Below are positions 4,827 through 5,180 of a DNA stretch of 5,180 nt, in pieces. Under the pieces are notes generated by a model that ran no database searches, was not told where the DNA came from, and saw nothing but the letters and a program-made list of their open reading frames with translations. Position 1 is the stretch's first letter; every line of letters begins with the position of its first letter. A program made the translations under genes and the position numbers. This DNA comes from Bacillota bacterium (GTDB lineage: Bacteria > Bacillota > Clostridia > Acetivibrionales > DSM-1351), in assembly GCA_023412275.1 (NCBI GenBank), contig JAEYNY010000015.1, positions 1 to 5,180 of the forward strand, in the 5' to 3' direction.

Positions 4827-5180
4827 ATGAAAACTTTCATGGCAAAGCCACAAGAAGTTGAAAGAAAATGGTACATTATTGATGCAGAAGGTAAGCCCCT
4901 TGGAAGATTGGCAAGTGAAATTGCCAGCATTTTAAGAGGAAAAAATAAGCCAATTTTCACTCCACACGTTGATACTGGCGATCATGTAATAGTACTCAAT
5001 GCTGAAAAAGTACTTTTAACAGGTAAGAAACTGGATCAGAAGCTTTACAGATACCATACTCTTCATCCAGGCGGATTAAAGGAAATCAAGTACAAGCACT
5101 TGATGGAAAAACACCCAGAGAAAGCTATTGAATTAGCTGTAAAGGGAATGCTTCCAAAGAACAGTCTTGGAAGACAAATG
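4827..5180 (+). CDS. rplM: 50S ribosomal protein L13, N-terminal part (3' end outside window)
   Basis: Large-subunit ribosomal protein L13, an early 23S rRNA-binding assembly protein. 118 residues are visible and the frame is open to the window edge; the family is usually about 142-148 residues, so some 25-30 are missing. Family motifs: the N-terminus MKTFMAKPQEVERKWY, GRLASEIASILRGK (26-39), PHVDTGDHVIVLNAEK (46-61), TGKKLDQK (65-72), HPGGLK (80-85) and the GMLPKNSLGRQM stretch at the visible end. The start is ATG 4827, with AAGGAGG (4808-4814) twelve bases upstream; the in-frame TTG at 4815 meets a stop two codons later. rpsI normally follows in the same operon beyond the window. It has its own strong promoter and a probable regulatory leader. 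Confidence 0.97.
   Translation, partial: MKTFMAKPQEVERKWYIIDAEGKPLGRLASEIASILRGKNKPIFTPHVDTGDHVIVLNAEKVLLTGKKLDQKLYRYHTLHPGGLKEIKYKHLMEKHPEKAIELAVKGMLPKNSLGRQM

Overview
This is a housekeeping stretch from an AT-rich, low-GC Gram-positive bacterium, most likely a clostridium. The gene order rplQ - ecfA1 - ecfA2 - ecfT - truA - rplM is the usual Firmicutes arrangement at the end of the large ribosomal protein cluster. The protein sequences, including an unusually long L17 with an internal insertion, look most like the Ruminiclostridium / Clostridium cluster III or Lachnospiraceae-type clostridia. That placement is from memory of the families; no search was run.

Layout. Positions 1-373 hold the 3' end of rplQ (ribosomal protein L17), followed by two tandem hairpins, the second a likely end-of-operon terminator. 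A sigma-A-type promoter then leads into ecfA1 (520-1365). A class I methyltransferase gene of the YbxB/RsmC type follows on the opposite strand (1367-1963), its stop codon one base from that of ecfA1. A 196-base divergent intergenic region (1964-2159) carries candidate promoters for both strands, a near-perfect palindrome and a hairpin. After it come ecfA2 (2160-3002), ecfT (best start the TTG at 3028, end 3831) and truA (3855-4592), closely spaced on the plus strand. A 234-base gap holds a strong promoter and a probable L13-type mRNA leader. The window ends inside rplM (ribosomal protein L13, from 4827).

How the genes work together. EcfA1 and EcfA2 are the paired ATPases and EcfT the membrane coupling protein of a group II energy-coupling factor (ECF) transporter. 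This shared module powers various vitamin or metal S-components encoded elsewhere; no S-component is present here. TruA modifies tRNA anticodon arms, the methyltransferase probably modifies rRNA, and L17 and L13 are ribosomal, so the neighbourhood links nutrient uptake to translation.

I see no mobile element, CRISPR array, tRNA or rRNA gene, and no clearly new system. The most unusual points are the reverse-strand methyltransferase gene splitting the ecfA1/ecfA2 pair, its control region, the insertion in L17, and a predicted helix that would hide the rplM ribosome binding site.
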